From positions 992,001 through 1,056,000 of the forward strand of contig NW_026570257.1 of NCBI RefSeq assembly GCF_019649055.1: DNA of 64,000 nucleotides, in the 5' to 3' direction. Position 1 is the stretch's first letter, and every line of letters begins with the position of its first letter. The position numbers and the translations under genes were made by a program. Below, one piece after another: positions 10,791 to 22,044 of this stretch. The stretch comes from Paramacrobiotus metropolitanus (Eukaryota > Tardigrada > Eutardigrada > Parachela > Macrobiotidae). The notes under the pieces were generated by a model. That model saw only the letters and a list, made by a program, of their open reading frames with translations, did not search any database and had not been told where the DNA came from.

Positions 10791-13700
10791 GATTTAATAA
10801 CGTCAGACGAAAGCGGTGTAATGAAATGGTTGGAGATTTATGTTGAGTCTGCGTCGATTTGTTGTGGAAGCATTATATGGATGAAAAAGCGCAGCCGAAT
10901 AATTGGATCCGCCTGTCGATACCTTGGGGATATCTCTCTGGATAAACATTAATGAATTCAAGTAGCATGAAACACGTTAGGGTGACGCGTGCCAGGATAG
11001 GCACAAACTGCTCGATCATGTGCCGGTAAATCTTTGCATAATTCAACGATTATCCGGTTATAAACAGTCGAATGAGACAAAATCTCGTCGATATTGGTAT
11101 TTGTTGATATATGTCTGCGTAGAACACGGATCATTGGGTGGCACTTTACATAACAGGGAAGATTCCTTTTTCTGCAATTATGCACTACTTCTTTCATATT
11201 CAATTAGCGATCACGTATTGGAAGTGAACAGGAGCAATCGTTACACAAATCGTCGTATAATATTAGGACTGCGTAACAGCGCTAAAAGTACATGGTACAA
11301 CCGTGTTAAATGGTTAAAGGTTTTCATCTGTCAAGTGCATTTGCATCGATCAGTCTGGGATGCTGGGATGAAGTGCCTTAGGCAGTTGTAGTTTGTCTCG
11401 CCATACTCAAATGGTTTTTGCTTTGCTGGCAATTAATTTCAACAACGCAGGCAATCGTTACGGCGGTACATAGTTATGCGAATACGGTACTTGATGAATG
11501 CAGATTGAGCAAAAGTGGCAGACAATTGTGCAGCTTTTATTTTTTTCTCTTCATCGGTTTTCACTTTCTCTGTCGGGCGCACCACTTGATGTCATACAGC
11601 TCAGGATGTAAGCATTCGTAGAATATAATTATACTATACAACTTTCCCAAGATACAACGTATAACACATTCAGTTACGGTGGTAGTCGGATTACTAAGCA
11701 AATTTACAGACTGACGACGCGGCATAAGTACAAAGATTTTTTCTAGTTGGATCTTGGAAATTATGCTTTGTGCACTAACAGCATCTCTTCACTACTCCTA
11801 CGGTTACAAAATATACCATATAGACATAAATGGTAAAAACAAAAAGCGGCTACGTTTCCCTTCGTCACAGCTAAACCAATTCACTGTTCCAGAAATTTCG
11901 TAGATCAACGTTCTTCAAACTTCTCCCGAATCCGGTGCCGAGTGAAACTGACATATGGTGATTCCGTAGTAATTTTCTGCTAAACCGACGCCTTCCAACC
12001 ACTCCCAGTGCTTATAACCGGTAGAACAAATATTGATATCCAAATTTGCGGGAATTTTGCCGCATTCGGTGCTTTTCTTGACGGGCCGCGGGTCTGGTAG
12101 GTTAGGCAGACCCTTTCAAGATGAATATGCGGCTTATACGCCAAAGTGTTCGCGCAGGCAACATTCAAAAGCCAACTTCTTCCGTTACGCGCCCTGTTAA
12201 ATCTTACTAAAAATGTATCGCAGCTGCCAGGGCACCTTTACTCGCAGCGCTTCTAGGGAGCTTTTAGACTATGCATCCAACTTGAAAACGTATGTAAAGC
12301 GCTCGTTGTGATAACTGTATGATTTGTGATCGAAAAAATCGAGAAAACTCCGGATCACAAGGTTAATTTACCAGACGATAAAATCGTTTTATGCATAAGA
12401 AAGAAGAAAGCAAAACTATAATAAGATTAGAAAGAGCTTTCTAATGCTAATATTCTGAAAGCAGTTCACATTTTGCACGTGTTCGTGGATTTCGCAAAGG
12501 TTCGAGCAAAATATTCACTGGTTTCGTTACAAGAACATTACGCAGGCACAAACTGCTGCTCTTCTTACGATTTTTTAAAATGTGAGCCTGCAGCAGCAAA
12601 TCGGCAATAATAAGGAACTCGATGGAAATACTGGGACTGAACGGTTTGTGCTGAGGTACCCGCCTGGGTCTTGACAGACTTGACACACATAGCATAAACG
12701 ACACTTTTTGGCTCTGACACAGAGATCGGTTTTGAATTGTGATAAGCTTCAGGTGGTCGTTGAACAATGGTTCTCATCTTCTCACGATCGACAGAGTCAA
12801 CAGGGCGTGAGCCCGAACGTTGTACAACTTTGCCACACGTCTGAAGGACAGTACTGTGTTTTATGTAGCGCTGAATTGTGTGTAAGTAAAAAGGTTTATG
12901 TAAATACGGCGTAGTAAATACAAATGCTACACGATCAACACTTTTATACCTTCACTCTGCACATCCCAGTTTGTGGACAGTTAATGTGACCTTTACAGGC
13001 ACCAATCCATTAACGTAAATAACTGTAGTTGTATGCATTCAGTTTACATTTCCTGTGTACTTAGATCTTTTTATTCGCTCTGCGAAGTAGTTCCCCGTTT
13101 GGCGTTTAAAACATCACTAAACTAAACGTTTCGTACTCAGTAGTCAGTACGGCTGTTACTGCTAATGCGTTCAGCAACCTAGCTGAAGGCGCTGCTGATT
13201 AGGAGCGAAGGCAGAGATTCTAGAAACAGAAATTGTGGATCAGACTTTAGAATTACCAAATTACAGACCTCCGATCATGACCAGACAAGGTGAACTTCTG
13301 TACTGTACACACACATAATGCATAACCTTTGCACGATCGTACTTATCGTTAGTCTTTGTTAATAGATATAGATATTATTACTGGCAGTGCAAGTACTCGG
13401 GATTCTCGTTTTTTCCGGGGAATGGGGATAAGTACCGTTACCGGGAATTTTGCTGTGCCGATGTACATAGTAGCAGAGTACGTAACGTTCTTATACGAAA
13501 TCTCTGTTTGAAGTTTTGAAATCAATTAAGTAAATATCTGACAACCGAAAAAGGTTCAATAAACACAAGAAAACGCTAACAGCACTAAACAGCATGAAAC
13601 TGGCAACCAGACGTAAAAGGAAGCAAAATGATGCTTGTGCGTCGTGATGGTGACTGTGTTCGCAGAAGTCACGATGTCTGTCTTACTAACCCGAGCGTGC

Positions 13701-15041
13701 ATAATAACCATATAAACTGATTCATATTTTGATTTCGTATTTGCACTAATACAGCTTGTGGCTGTGGCTTCTAAAGTCCTTGGGAGACCTTGACTGTACG
13801 TCATCAGCGTCCGTACGTTAGTAGGACACTTCCGCTGGATCAGATGTACATTCTTGAAAACGCGCAATTACTGTGTAAGTATAGGATCAGACTTTACGGA
13901 TGACCGCGGTTGCTATCGAAATCCATAGCCCTTTCTTTGTAAATTGTTACACGACTTCTCGGGCACGGCTGGCGTGGAAAGTCAACATGTTTTCGTAATT
14001 ACAATAAGATAATCTTCTGCTTGGGTGGATTTTCTACAATCACTCAGCTCAGTTTCGAATTATATGGGCAGAGTAAATAATTTGTTTCCAGTGAGAGCAT
14101 TTGACTCATACGACCACCCTGAACACATCTGCACTGATAAATTTCGGTTCACTAGGACACCGGTTTTAATGGTTTGACTTCGCCCAAATTCTGATTACTT
14201 CGTTAGCAAAAAGACTCAGACGAAGCATTCCTGCTTGCGCATTTGGCATCAGTAAGAGCACCCGCTGCATCCTAAAAAGCTATAAGTGTTGTTGTTTCAG
14301 GCACACTTAAGTACAGTAATCACCGCTCTGTTTGAAATCTACTACATTCGATCAGATTACATTGTCCTGGATGTTCCCATTTCACGTATACGTTGTCAGT
14401 ACCAACGGGCTATTTGTGGCGTTTTCTTCCCAAGATTTCCATTTTCTTCTGTATAAGGAAATTACTGAATTTTAATTTCCGTTCACCATAGCTGCTCAGA
14501 TCAAGATATACGTCACGTGTAGGATAAAGGAAACCTTACGCGAGACCGGTGCAAATGCAGCGCTTGGTCTGCTTGTTCGACAAGAATGTGACGTGGACAC
14601 TTGCATCCGCTCCAAATGCCTCCGTGTCCGGATGACTTGGTACTCGTACAATGCATATGTATGCCGGTCTTGCAACTGAGAAGAAAAGACGGACTATTTT
14701 AATTAAACTTTTCTTATGGGGCTCCACATTCTAATCTGTTTTATGGACCGGCAAGATAACTGTTAAGTTAACTAAAGCCTTGCGTATGCGTGGTTGAATA
14801 TGGCTTTGATTATGCAGCTTGGACATAACGTCAGATTTTAAAAGGTGGAGGCTTCGTTTTACCGCTTATTGCGCGAATAAGCGCTTCTCTGCTCGAGTGC
14901 ACGAAAACTTATTTATGCGCAATAGATGTGTTGTTCCTCTTTCACAACGTTTGTTGCTTTTGATCATAAAATTTCCAAACAGCGGATCGACTGATCTTAA
15001 TTTCTTGGTCCTGTGTTGAAATTCACGTAGACCTGCGTAAT
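10791..15041. other. 4.2-kb intergenic region, no supported gene
   Basis: Scanned on both strands. The open frames (up to about 120 codons) lack signal peptides, family motifs or consistent splice partners. One minus frame at 13556-13867 ends in a hydrophobic stretch but has no other support. The region may hold regulatory DNA or a noncoding transcript; nothing in the sequence shows this directly. Confidence 0.4.
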
Positions 15042-16037
15042 ATGAATGCCACATACGCCAACCTCAGCAATCCCGCTGTAGTGGACCGTGGTCCGCACTG
15101 GACATTTTTACTCGGTACCAAGATGGTCATCCTGATTGTCTCCGTATGTCTCAACGCCGGCGTCTTCATGTACCATCTGGTATTCCACTCCCAGCTGACC
15201 ATGACACCACTGTGTGTCTACCTCATCGCGCTGTTTGGCTTCAACATCGTGTACTGCTTACTGGCGACGCCCTTCCAGATTGCTAAGGAACTCTACGGAT
15301 ACTGGTGGATGGGCTTCCCCGCCTATGCCCTATACTACTACGCTTACTCGGTGTTAAGCTTAGTTTTGGTGATGCTGCACACGCTGATCGCTGTCAACCG
15401 AATCTGGGCGGTAGCGTATCGGGTGTCGTATAAACAGCGTCATACAAAGAGGACCGCAGCATTCCTATGTTGCGTAATGTTTTTGTACGCTCATATCATC
15501 GAAATGCCGGGTACGGTAATGGATATCGTATTTTATCATTACCACCAATCAGAAAACGGCGGAATCCTTAATACACCAGCGCGGAGAAATTTAAGCCGGG
15601 TTGAAATTTTTCTCGGTCGAATCATTCCGCTTGTAGCAGTCATTGCGGCGTACGTGTACACGACCGTTAAGATTTGGCAAAGACATCGAAAACGTGCCGA
15701 TGCATCATCGGGAAAGTCGGGGGACGCTGGCGAATTCAATCCCGCGCGGATTGTCAACGTAAGATCGGTGGAGAGTGATAAACTGGCAAAAATGCCGAGC
15801 AATGCAGTGGTAGCGGTGACTCACCGACGAGAGATCAAGGCCTCGGCGCTGATGACCGTAACGGTAGTCAGTGTGGTTGTTTGCTGGTTGCCGGCGGATG
15901 TGCTCTTTTTTGGATACCTGTACTGTGGAATGCCTTTCTCCAGCACCGCGTTTAGCGCGGTTATGCTTCTTTATTCTGTTCAGACAGTATTGGATCCGTT
16001 AATGTTACTTGTTAGTCTGCGGAAAATTCGACGCTAA
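15042..16037 (+). CDS. Intronless divergent rhodopsin-like GPCR
   Basis: A single 331-codon frame has seven hydrophobic segments and an N-glycosylation-rich start (MNATYANLSN). After TM3 comes VNRIWAVAYR, so NR replaces DR of the DRY motif. TM6 has VVCWLPADVLFFGY with the CWxP core. TM7 is VLDPLMLLVSL, with a DPxxxxx variant of NPxxY. The third loop is long and basic, with acidic and Ser residues. Unlike every other receptor here it has no intron and no PWGACG loop, so it belongs to a different subgroup, possibly retroposed (inference). The C-tail is very short (RKIRR). Ligand unknown. Confidence 0.87.
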   Translation: MNATYANLSNPAVVDRGPHWTFLLGTKMVILIVSVCLNAGVFMYHLVFHSQLTMTPLCVYLIALFGFNIVYCLLATPFQIAKELYGYWWMGFPAYALYYYAYSVLSLVLVMLHTLIAVNRIWAVAYRVSYKQRHTKRTAAFLCCVMFLYAHIIEMPGTVMDIVFYHYHQSENGGILNTPARRNLSRVEIFLGRIIPLVAVIAAYVYTTVKIWQRHRKRADASSGKSGDAGEFNPARIVNVRSVESDKLAKMPSNAVVAVTHRREIKASALMTVTVVSVVVCWLPADVLFFGYLYCGMPFSSTAFSAVMLLYSVQTVLDPLMLLVSLRKIRR

Positions 16038-17550
16038 TTTACCGATGAACACTATTTCACAAGCTGGTACGACCTACAAAATGATCACAGTTTAATTTAG
16101 GTGTTCTTGTAAATGTACGCTGACTTGTTTAGAATCTGTTCGAATTCAACTTGTTTCGACCTTTCCGTTTAACGTTACGAGATCGGTCATGGATAGCTCG
16201 GTTTACTGTTAGTGTCTCAGTTTCCTATTAAACGGAGAATTTAAAGTACATCGTCATATCGCAGGTCGAATTAGCATGGGCTATTTTGCCTATACGAGTC
16301 CGCTTCATGAGGCTCGAATTTCTCTAGTCCCGTTATCAAACCAATCTCACTAGATCGTGCGAATGGAAAACGCCGTTTCGGCTTTCAAGTAACCAATCAC
16401 AACTTGTCACTCAGTACGACATATCCTTCCCCTGTGCTAAACGTTACCGCAAGGTGTGTGATGTAATTTGGGAATATTAGTTTGCTCGCGTTGCAAAGAC
16501 GCATGCAACGTTAGAATACAATATTTATTATGGGAATTCTTCCGTCATGCGCAAGTAGCTGTCTTGAATTTGATTGGGAAAATCCATCGACATTTCTAAA
16601 CGATTCTAAACCTTGTCTGCTTATTTCCGTAGAGCAGTTATGTGACCTTGAAACGCCAGACGAATTACGGCATAAGCGCGATCATTGTAAGTCTTCTGCG
16701 TGCACGGAAAGGCTCGATGTCCCACTTAGAGTTGTACGTGCTGTACCAGCCTTGCCGAAGCGAAGCGGGGGCTGTAAAACGCACTTTACACACATATTGC
16801 CAGCAAATCCGCCCATCTTGTCACTACCGAAACTCGCTTTTTTTAAAATTTTAATGCAACAGTAATTTTTATTTCTCAAATTTTGAAATTTTCTAAAGTG
16901 AAGAACACTAACAGCGAAACTTGTGTTACTTCTTCTGCTTTTGCTGTGCGCAAACTGATAACTGTGATCATCTTTGGTGTGGAAATTCTGAAGATGTACT
17001 TACTTAACAAGGTTCATTAACAAGGCCGACATATTGAACATATGTCGAGTTACATAATTATGCTCGAAAATTTTCGCCATAGTTCTTTAGCGCACTATGA
17101 ACCGATGCCTCAGTATAATCCGTAGTTTAAATAACTAGAGTAACACTGCTCAGTAATATTTGCAAATTCTCTTACACAATTACATACAGCAATTAACGGG
17201 GCGATCGTTCATATTGCAGATCTTTGGTATGTCTGGTCTTTTGGTAACATGCTAATGTGCAAAATTGTCATAAAACCAATATTGGCTCGTTAATTAATGA
17301 TCATTATCCGCAGGATCATCGAGAGCGGTTTTTCTCCCGGCTAAATCGTGGGTGTCGGCTCATGTCAAATCAACTCCGAGCACTGTGAACGAAAAGGCAG
17401 ACTAAAGTGCGAAGCGATCAGCACAAGGGCAAGGCACAAATTAATGCATAATTGTCATTAATCAATTAACCCGGCGTTTCCGCAACACTGTCGGTCTGTC
17501 GGTACGTTCGCGCTTGTCGGCAATAAGTGCGAACCAAAAACGTACAACGG
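16038..17550. other. Intergenic, no supported gene
   Basis: The region lies between the intronless GPCR and the promoter of the chitin-binding gene. A plus frame at 16530-16865 has no recognisable domain and no splice support. No repeat was recognised. Confidence 0.45.
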
Positions 17551-17557
17551 TATAAAA
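17551..17557 (+). promoter_or_regulatory. TATA box of chitin-binding gene
   Basis: TATAAAA lies 104-110 bp before the ATG at 17661, in the right orientation. A transcription start about 30 bp downstream would leave a short 5'UTR. Confidence 0.6.
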
Positions 17558-17660
17558 CTGACCGAAGAGTTCATTTTTTTCCATGCAAATAGCGTCTCAG
17601 AAAAATCAGAAATATTGCACTGGCTTTATTAAGTTAACTAATTATTCTGGTACTTCCAAA

Positions 17661-19928
17661 ATGAAGCTTTTTGCATCCCTCATAATTGCTGCGGTTGTGG
17701 GACTGACTTCTGCTAAACTGGTAAGTTTCGGAATATTAATGCTTCTACTCCTTTAGAAATTTTGAATATTATTTTGCTGTACGATAAAAAAGTTTTTTTT
17801 GTGGATAACTACTGGAAACGCGAACCGTGACATTTATACTATAATGTATTGTGTGAGTTATGTTTTTATGATACTGTAAATTGATCAAAATCCTCTCCGT
17901 AGTCTAAACGTGCAGCGCAGAATCCCGGTGTGTGGTCGGCTCTGGACAGCCTGCGCGGGAAGTCCAAGCTGGGCAACGATGATATTCTCCAGATGGTTTT
18001 AACTGCCAAAGCCGGTCAAGACTACCCCGACCTGTCGGAAATTCCCGCCGGAAGCTTCGACTGCACGCAGCATTCTCCCGGCTTTTACGCCGACGTCGAT
18101 TCTCGCTGCCAGGTTTATCGTCGGTGCGATGTCAATGGAAATCAAACCGCTTATCTTTGCCCTAACATGACGGTACGGTATACGGATACGAAAGTGACGA
18201 CACGATTATTAATATTAATCATATCCAGACTATTTGCTTACTTTATTCGCAACATTGGATTAAACCTGCATAAAATGGCGCGACCAGTAACTAGCCACAG
18301 TTGTCAACCTATTTAATATAACAGTTATAACCCTACGATGATCTTTCAGGTGTTTAACCAAATCACGCTGACCTGCCACTGGTTCTGGGACGTAGACTGC
18401 AGCAAATCCACCGATTTCTATGACTACAGCAACAGCCGCCTGTATCAGAACGTCCCGCTCTTGGACGACGAGCCCTCGTACACCGGCGCCCGTCGCAAAC
18501 GTGCCGCCCAGAACCCAGGAGTGTTTACCGCTCTGGATCAACTGCGGGGGAAATCCAAGCTGGGCAACGACGATATTCTCCAGATGGTCCTGACTGCAAA
18601 ACCCGGTCAAGACTACCCTGACCTGTCGGAAATTCCTGCCGGAAGCTTTGACTGCACGCAGCATTCTCCCGGGTTTTATGCCGACGTTGAATCTCGCTGC
18701 CAGGTTGTTCGCCGGTGCGATGTCAACGGCAATCAAACCGCCTATCTCTGTCCCAACATGACGGTACTAAATACTACATACTATGTATAATGCACAGATA
18801 AAAAACTAAATACTTTATATGATTATTATTAATAACTGATGCCAAGACATTTCTTGCTCGCTTTATTCGTAACATCAGATTAAATATGCATCGTCCAATG
18901 CCACGGTTTGTAAGCTTGTTATGACCTTCTGATGAGCTTTCAGGTGTTTAACCAAATCACCCTGACCTGCCACTGGTTCTGGGATGTGGACTGCAGCAAA
19001 TCAACGGATTTCTATGACTACAGCAACAGCCGCCTGTACCAGAACGTCCCGCTCTTGGACGATGAGCCCTCGTACACCGGCGCCCGTCGCAAGCGTGCCG
19101 CCCAAAATCCGGGAGTGTATTCCGCTCTAGACCAACTGCGTGGGAAATCGAAGTTGAGCAACGACGATATTCTGCAGATGTTTGTCAATTCCAAAGCCGG
19201 TCAGGATTATCCTAACCTGTCCGAGATCCCTCCCGGCAACTTTGACTGCTCGCAGCACGCGCCGGGCTTTTATGCGGATGTTGATACCCGGTGTCAGGTG
19301 GTGCGCCGATGCGACGTCAACGGCAACCAGACGGCATATCTCTGCCCCAACATGACGGTATGAATTATTACTGAACATAAAATACATTCAGTAATTGTGT
19401 AACTAGTATATGTAGTGATTTAAATAATTATAATAATTAAGGCCGTGCTTTGTTTACAAACAGACCTTGACAGTTCTTCTTATTCATTTTCGGAGCTTTG
19501 TTTTTGAAGTTAAATAATTTAAAAAGGTTGTTATGCGGGACACTACTCTGTATTATTATTATGTGACGCACAGAATTATTTTATATCAGTTTAATGCATT
19601 TTAATAATTTACTCCTTCGTGTTTAACATCAATACAAGTATGTCTTTGCTACGATTATATGCGCCATCATACGTAATATACTTAAGGCATTACAATTTTA
19701 CATTAGGTGTTCAACCAAATCACGCTGGTTTGCCACTGGTTCTGGGATGTGGACTGCAGCAAATCTACCGATTTCTATGAGTACAGTAATAGTCGCCTGT
19801 ACCAGAATGTCGCGCTCTTGGATGACGAGCCATCATACACTGGAGCCCGCCGAAAGCGTGCTGCCAATAAGCCACGGCAAAGCCAGTTCGTCGCCGGTAA
19901 ACTCGTTCAACTTGGCCATCGCAACTGA
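17661..19928 (+). CDS. Secreted precursor with three type-2 chitin-binding modules
   Basis: Five exons, all joined in phase 0: 17661-17720 (signal peptide MKLFASLIIAAVVGLTSA), 17903-18172, 18350-18763, 18944-19357 and 19707-19928. Each CBM14/peritrophin-A-like module is split by an intron right after CPNMT. Its second half, VFNQITLTCHWFWDVDC, opens the next exon. The two complete internal exons are exactly 414 nt each and nearly identical, so the gene grew by exon duplication. Between modules stands GARRKR followed by AAQNPG or AANKP, a furin-type basic site, and SKR sits just after the signal peptide. The precursor may therefore be cut into single-module chitin-binding proteins (inference). 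The last exon ends with a short basic tail, TGA at 19926-19928. Likely partner: chitin in cuticle, gut lining or eggshell. Confidence 0.93.
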
Positions 19929-20098
19929 TCGATCTCTGAGGCGAATACTGACTACTTGGTTTTCGTAAGTTTTGGACGCAATTCAAATGAATTTCACCTA
20001 AATTAATTTTATCGTGTACACTTGTTTGAACTGGCTTGTTTGAATGTACATTACCGAACGAAATGTGGATTAACTATGTCATTCTCGCACCTTTGTAA

Positions 20099-20104
20099 AA
20101 TAAA
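20099..20104 (+). terminator. Poly(A) signal AATAAA of chitin-binding gene
   Basis: AATAAA lies about 170 bp after the stop codon at 19928 in the sense orientation. No competing gene on this strand follows. Confidence 0.5.
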
Positions 20105-20665
20105 ACCATGACTTAACGGATTACTTTCGTTTTCCATATCTGACACCGCTGTTGAAGCAAAATTTTCATTTTTGAAGCAAAATTTTCAATCAGAAAAAAG
20201 TGTGTAGCATAATAAATGCGCATGTGACCATGAATTATACGTACCGTCTCGGTTCCTCGTATTAATTATTATCGTTCCAGCCAATACCACCTTAAGTCTG
20301 TGGTCTACTACATAATCAGCTTTTTGTAACGTGCAACTTAACGCTCGGATAGTGAAATCCTTTAAGCCTAGGATGTCACCGGCAAATACACAGTAACATT
20401 TTGAGTTAGTTTATGCTCTATCGCTAATTTAACGTCCGTACAATTATACGAAGTATCAGTATACGAAGTACGCAGTGTAAAGAAGTATCAGTATTCGTAC
20501 AGTAATTCAGTATAACTGATTGTGATTTGTGAATATACTGTACCAGCGAAAAAAACTTTAACGTCTTGAAATTTTAGCCCAGCCGACATCAAATTCTTGA
20601 TGTTAATACGAGTTCCACTCTAAATTGCCTGATTTGCATCGGCAAATTGATCTATCACTTTCAAT

Positions 20666-22044
20666 TTAATCCTCCGAGTGTGCCCGCATAGTGCTATGAA
20701 CGCCAGGTGCAACGGTGGCAAACTCGGCAGTTCGCTCGTGTGTGACTTCCGGCCGGATGCCCAGCTGTCTTCCCAGTAGTCTGGCCATGTTGCTTAATCG
20801 TCTTCGATATTCCATATTCATCATCAGAAAGATCAACTGTAACAAAGAGAAAAATGGGCTGGGCATGGATTTTTAATCAATAAACACTATTTATGTTGAT
20901 CAGGCGTTAACCGATCGCAGTTGTGCGTGACGGCGTGCGGGTTTGTTGGCGCTGACCGTCATATGTAGTCATTAAATTATACAGCAGCGCAGTCTACTTT
21001 TGTTTGGAAGTGAACAAGCTTTCTCCGATTTAAAGAGTGAATGTTCAGCTTTAATGGGAAACGGAAAAAGTATGACATATCATAATTTAAGTACAAACAA
21101 ATAAGTAACAAAATAAACAGTAACGAATTACGAGACGAAACTCTCACCGGAATGGTAGCGTATCCACAAAGCAGCACAGCCCGCATAATTGGCGATAAAA
21201 GCGGAATCCTGGAATAAGATGCCGGATACACACTCAGGGCAATCGGCGCCGGCAGTAGGCAGGCAATATACCATAGATACGACACAAACAAGACTTTTGC
21301 GCTGTGGTACCGCCTCTCGAATAATTTATGTGCTTGCCCTTTCCCATCCTTGGTCTTCGTATGTTCCCCATCCAGAATCTTTTTCCGATCAAAATAATTT
21401 TTTACCGCTACGCCGATGAATATAGCCAAATACAGTATCCCCAGAATCGTCAACGGGATCGTTACCGCAAATGCGGTAATGATAGCGAAATCCGAATTCG
21501 GGTTAACCATACCGCACGTTCCCCAGGGCTTCGTTGACCCGTACCACCCACCATGTCCGGCCAAAATCTGGCTGCAACAGGCAAAACAAATCATCCAGCT
21601 CAAGATGATCATCGTCGCGATGACGTTGTTGCGAATCATCAGCGGGTATTTCGTCGGGAAGAAGATGGCCACAAACCGGTTGATCCCGATTAGCAGCGAT
21701 GACCAGTTAACCGAATCCAGGCAAGCGTAATACAGCCACGTGGAGTAGACGCAGAAATTCGAACTGAGCGTCTGGTAGGGCGCGTAAAAGTACGTGGACA
21801 CGCTGAGCAGCAGCATGTGTACGGCGCATAATGACGTCAGGACGGCCAGGAGGTGCACGATGAGGATACCGGAACCGACGCGCAGTTTAGCGGAACTGAG
21901 GATAATGTAGATCATCAAAAGGTTAAGGATGGTTCCTACAATACAGAGTGACAGCATCACCCAGAACCATACGGCGAAACCGATCCGGTAGGTGATGAAG
22001 AGCGGTGTGGTGGTGATGTTTATCGTGGCGTTGGTGATGTTCAT
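20666..22044 (-). CDS. Rhodopsin-like orphan GPCR, family 1
   Basis: Two minus-strand exons, 22044-21148 and 20836-20666, encode about 355 residues. The N-terminus MNITNATINIT is rich in N-glycosylation sites. Landmarks are GSGILIVHLL in TM2, FCVYSTWLYY before TM3, INRFVAIFFP, KPWGTCGMV in loop 2, a longer Lys/Asp-rich third loop, CLLPAPIALS in TM6 and GYATIP at the end of TM7. The phase-0 intron (20837-21147; donor CCG|GTGAGA, acceptor TTACAG) precedes LIFLMMNMEYRRR, the helix-8 exon, which ends HSED with a TAA. The exon structure matches the other two-exon family 1 genes. Ligand unknown. Confidence 0.92.
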
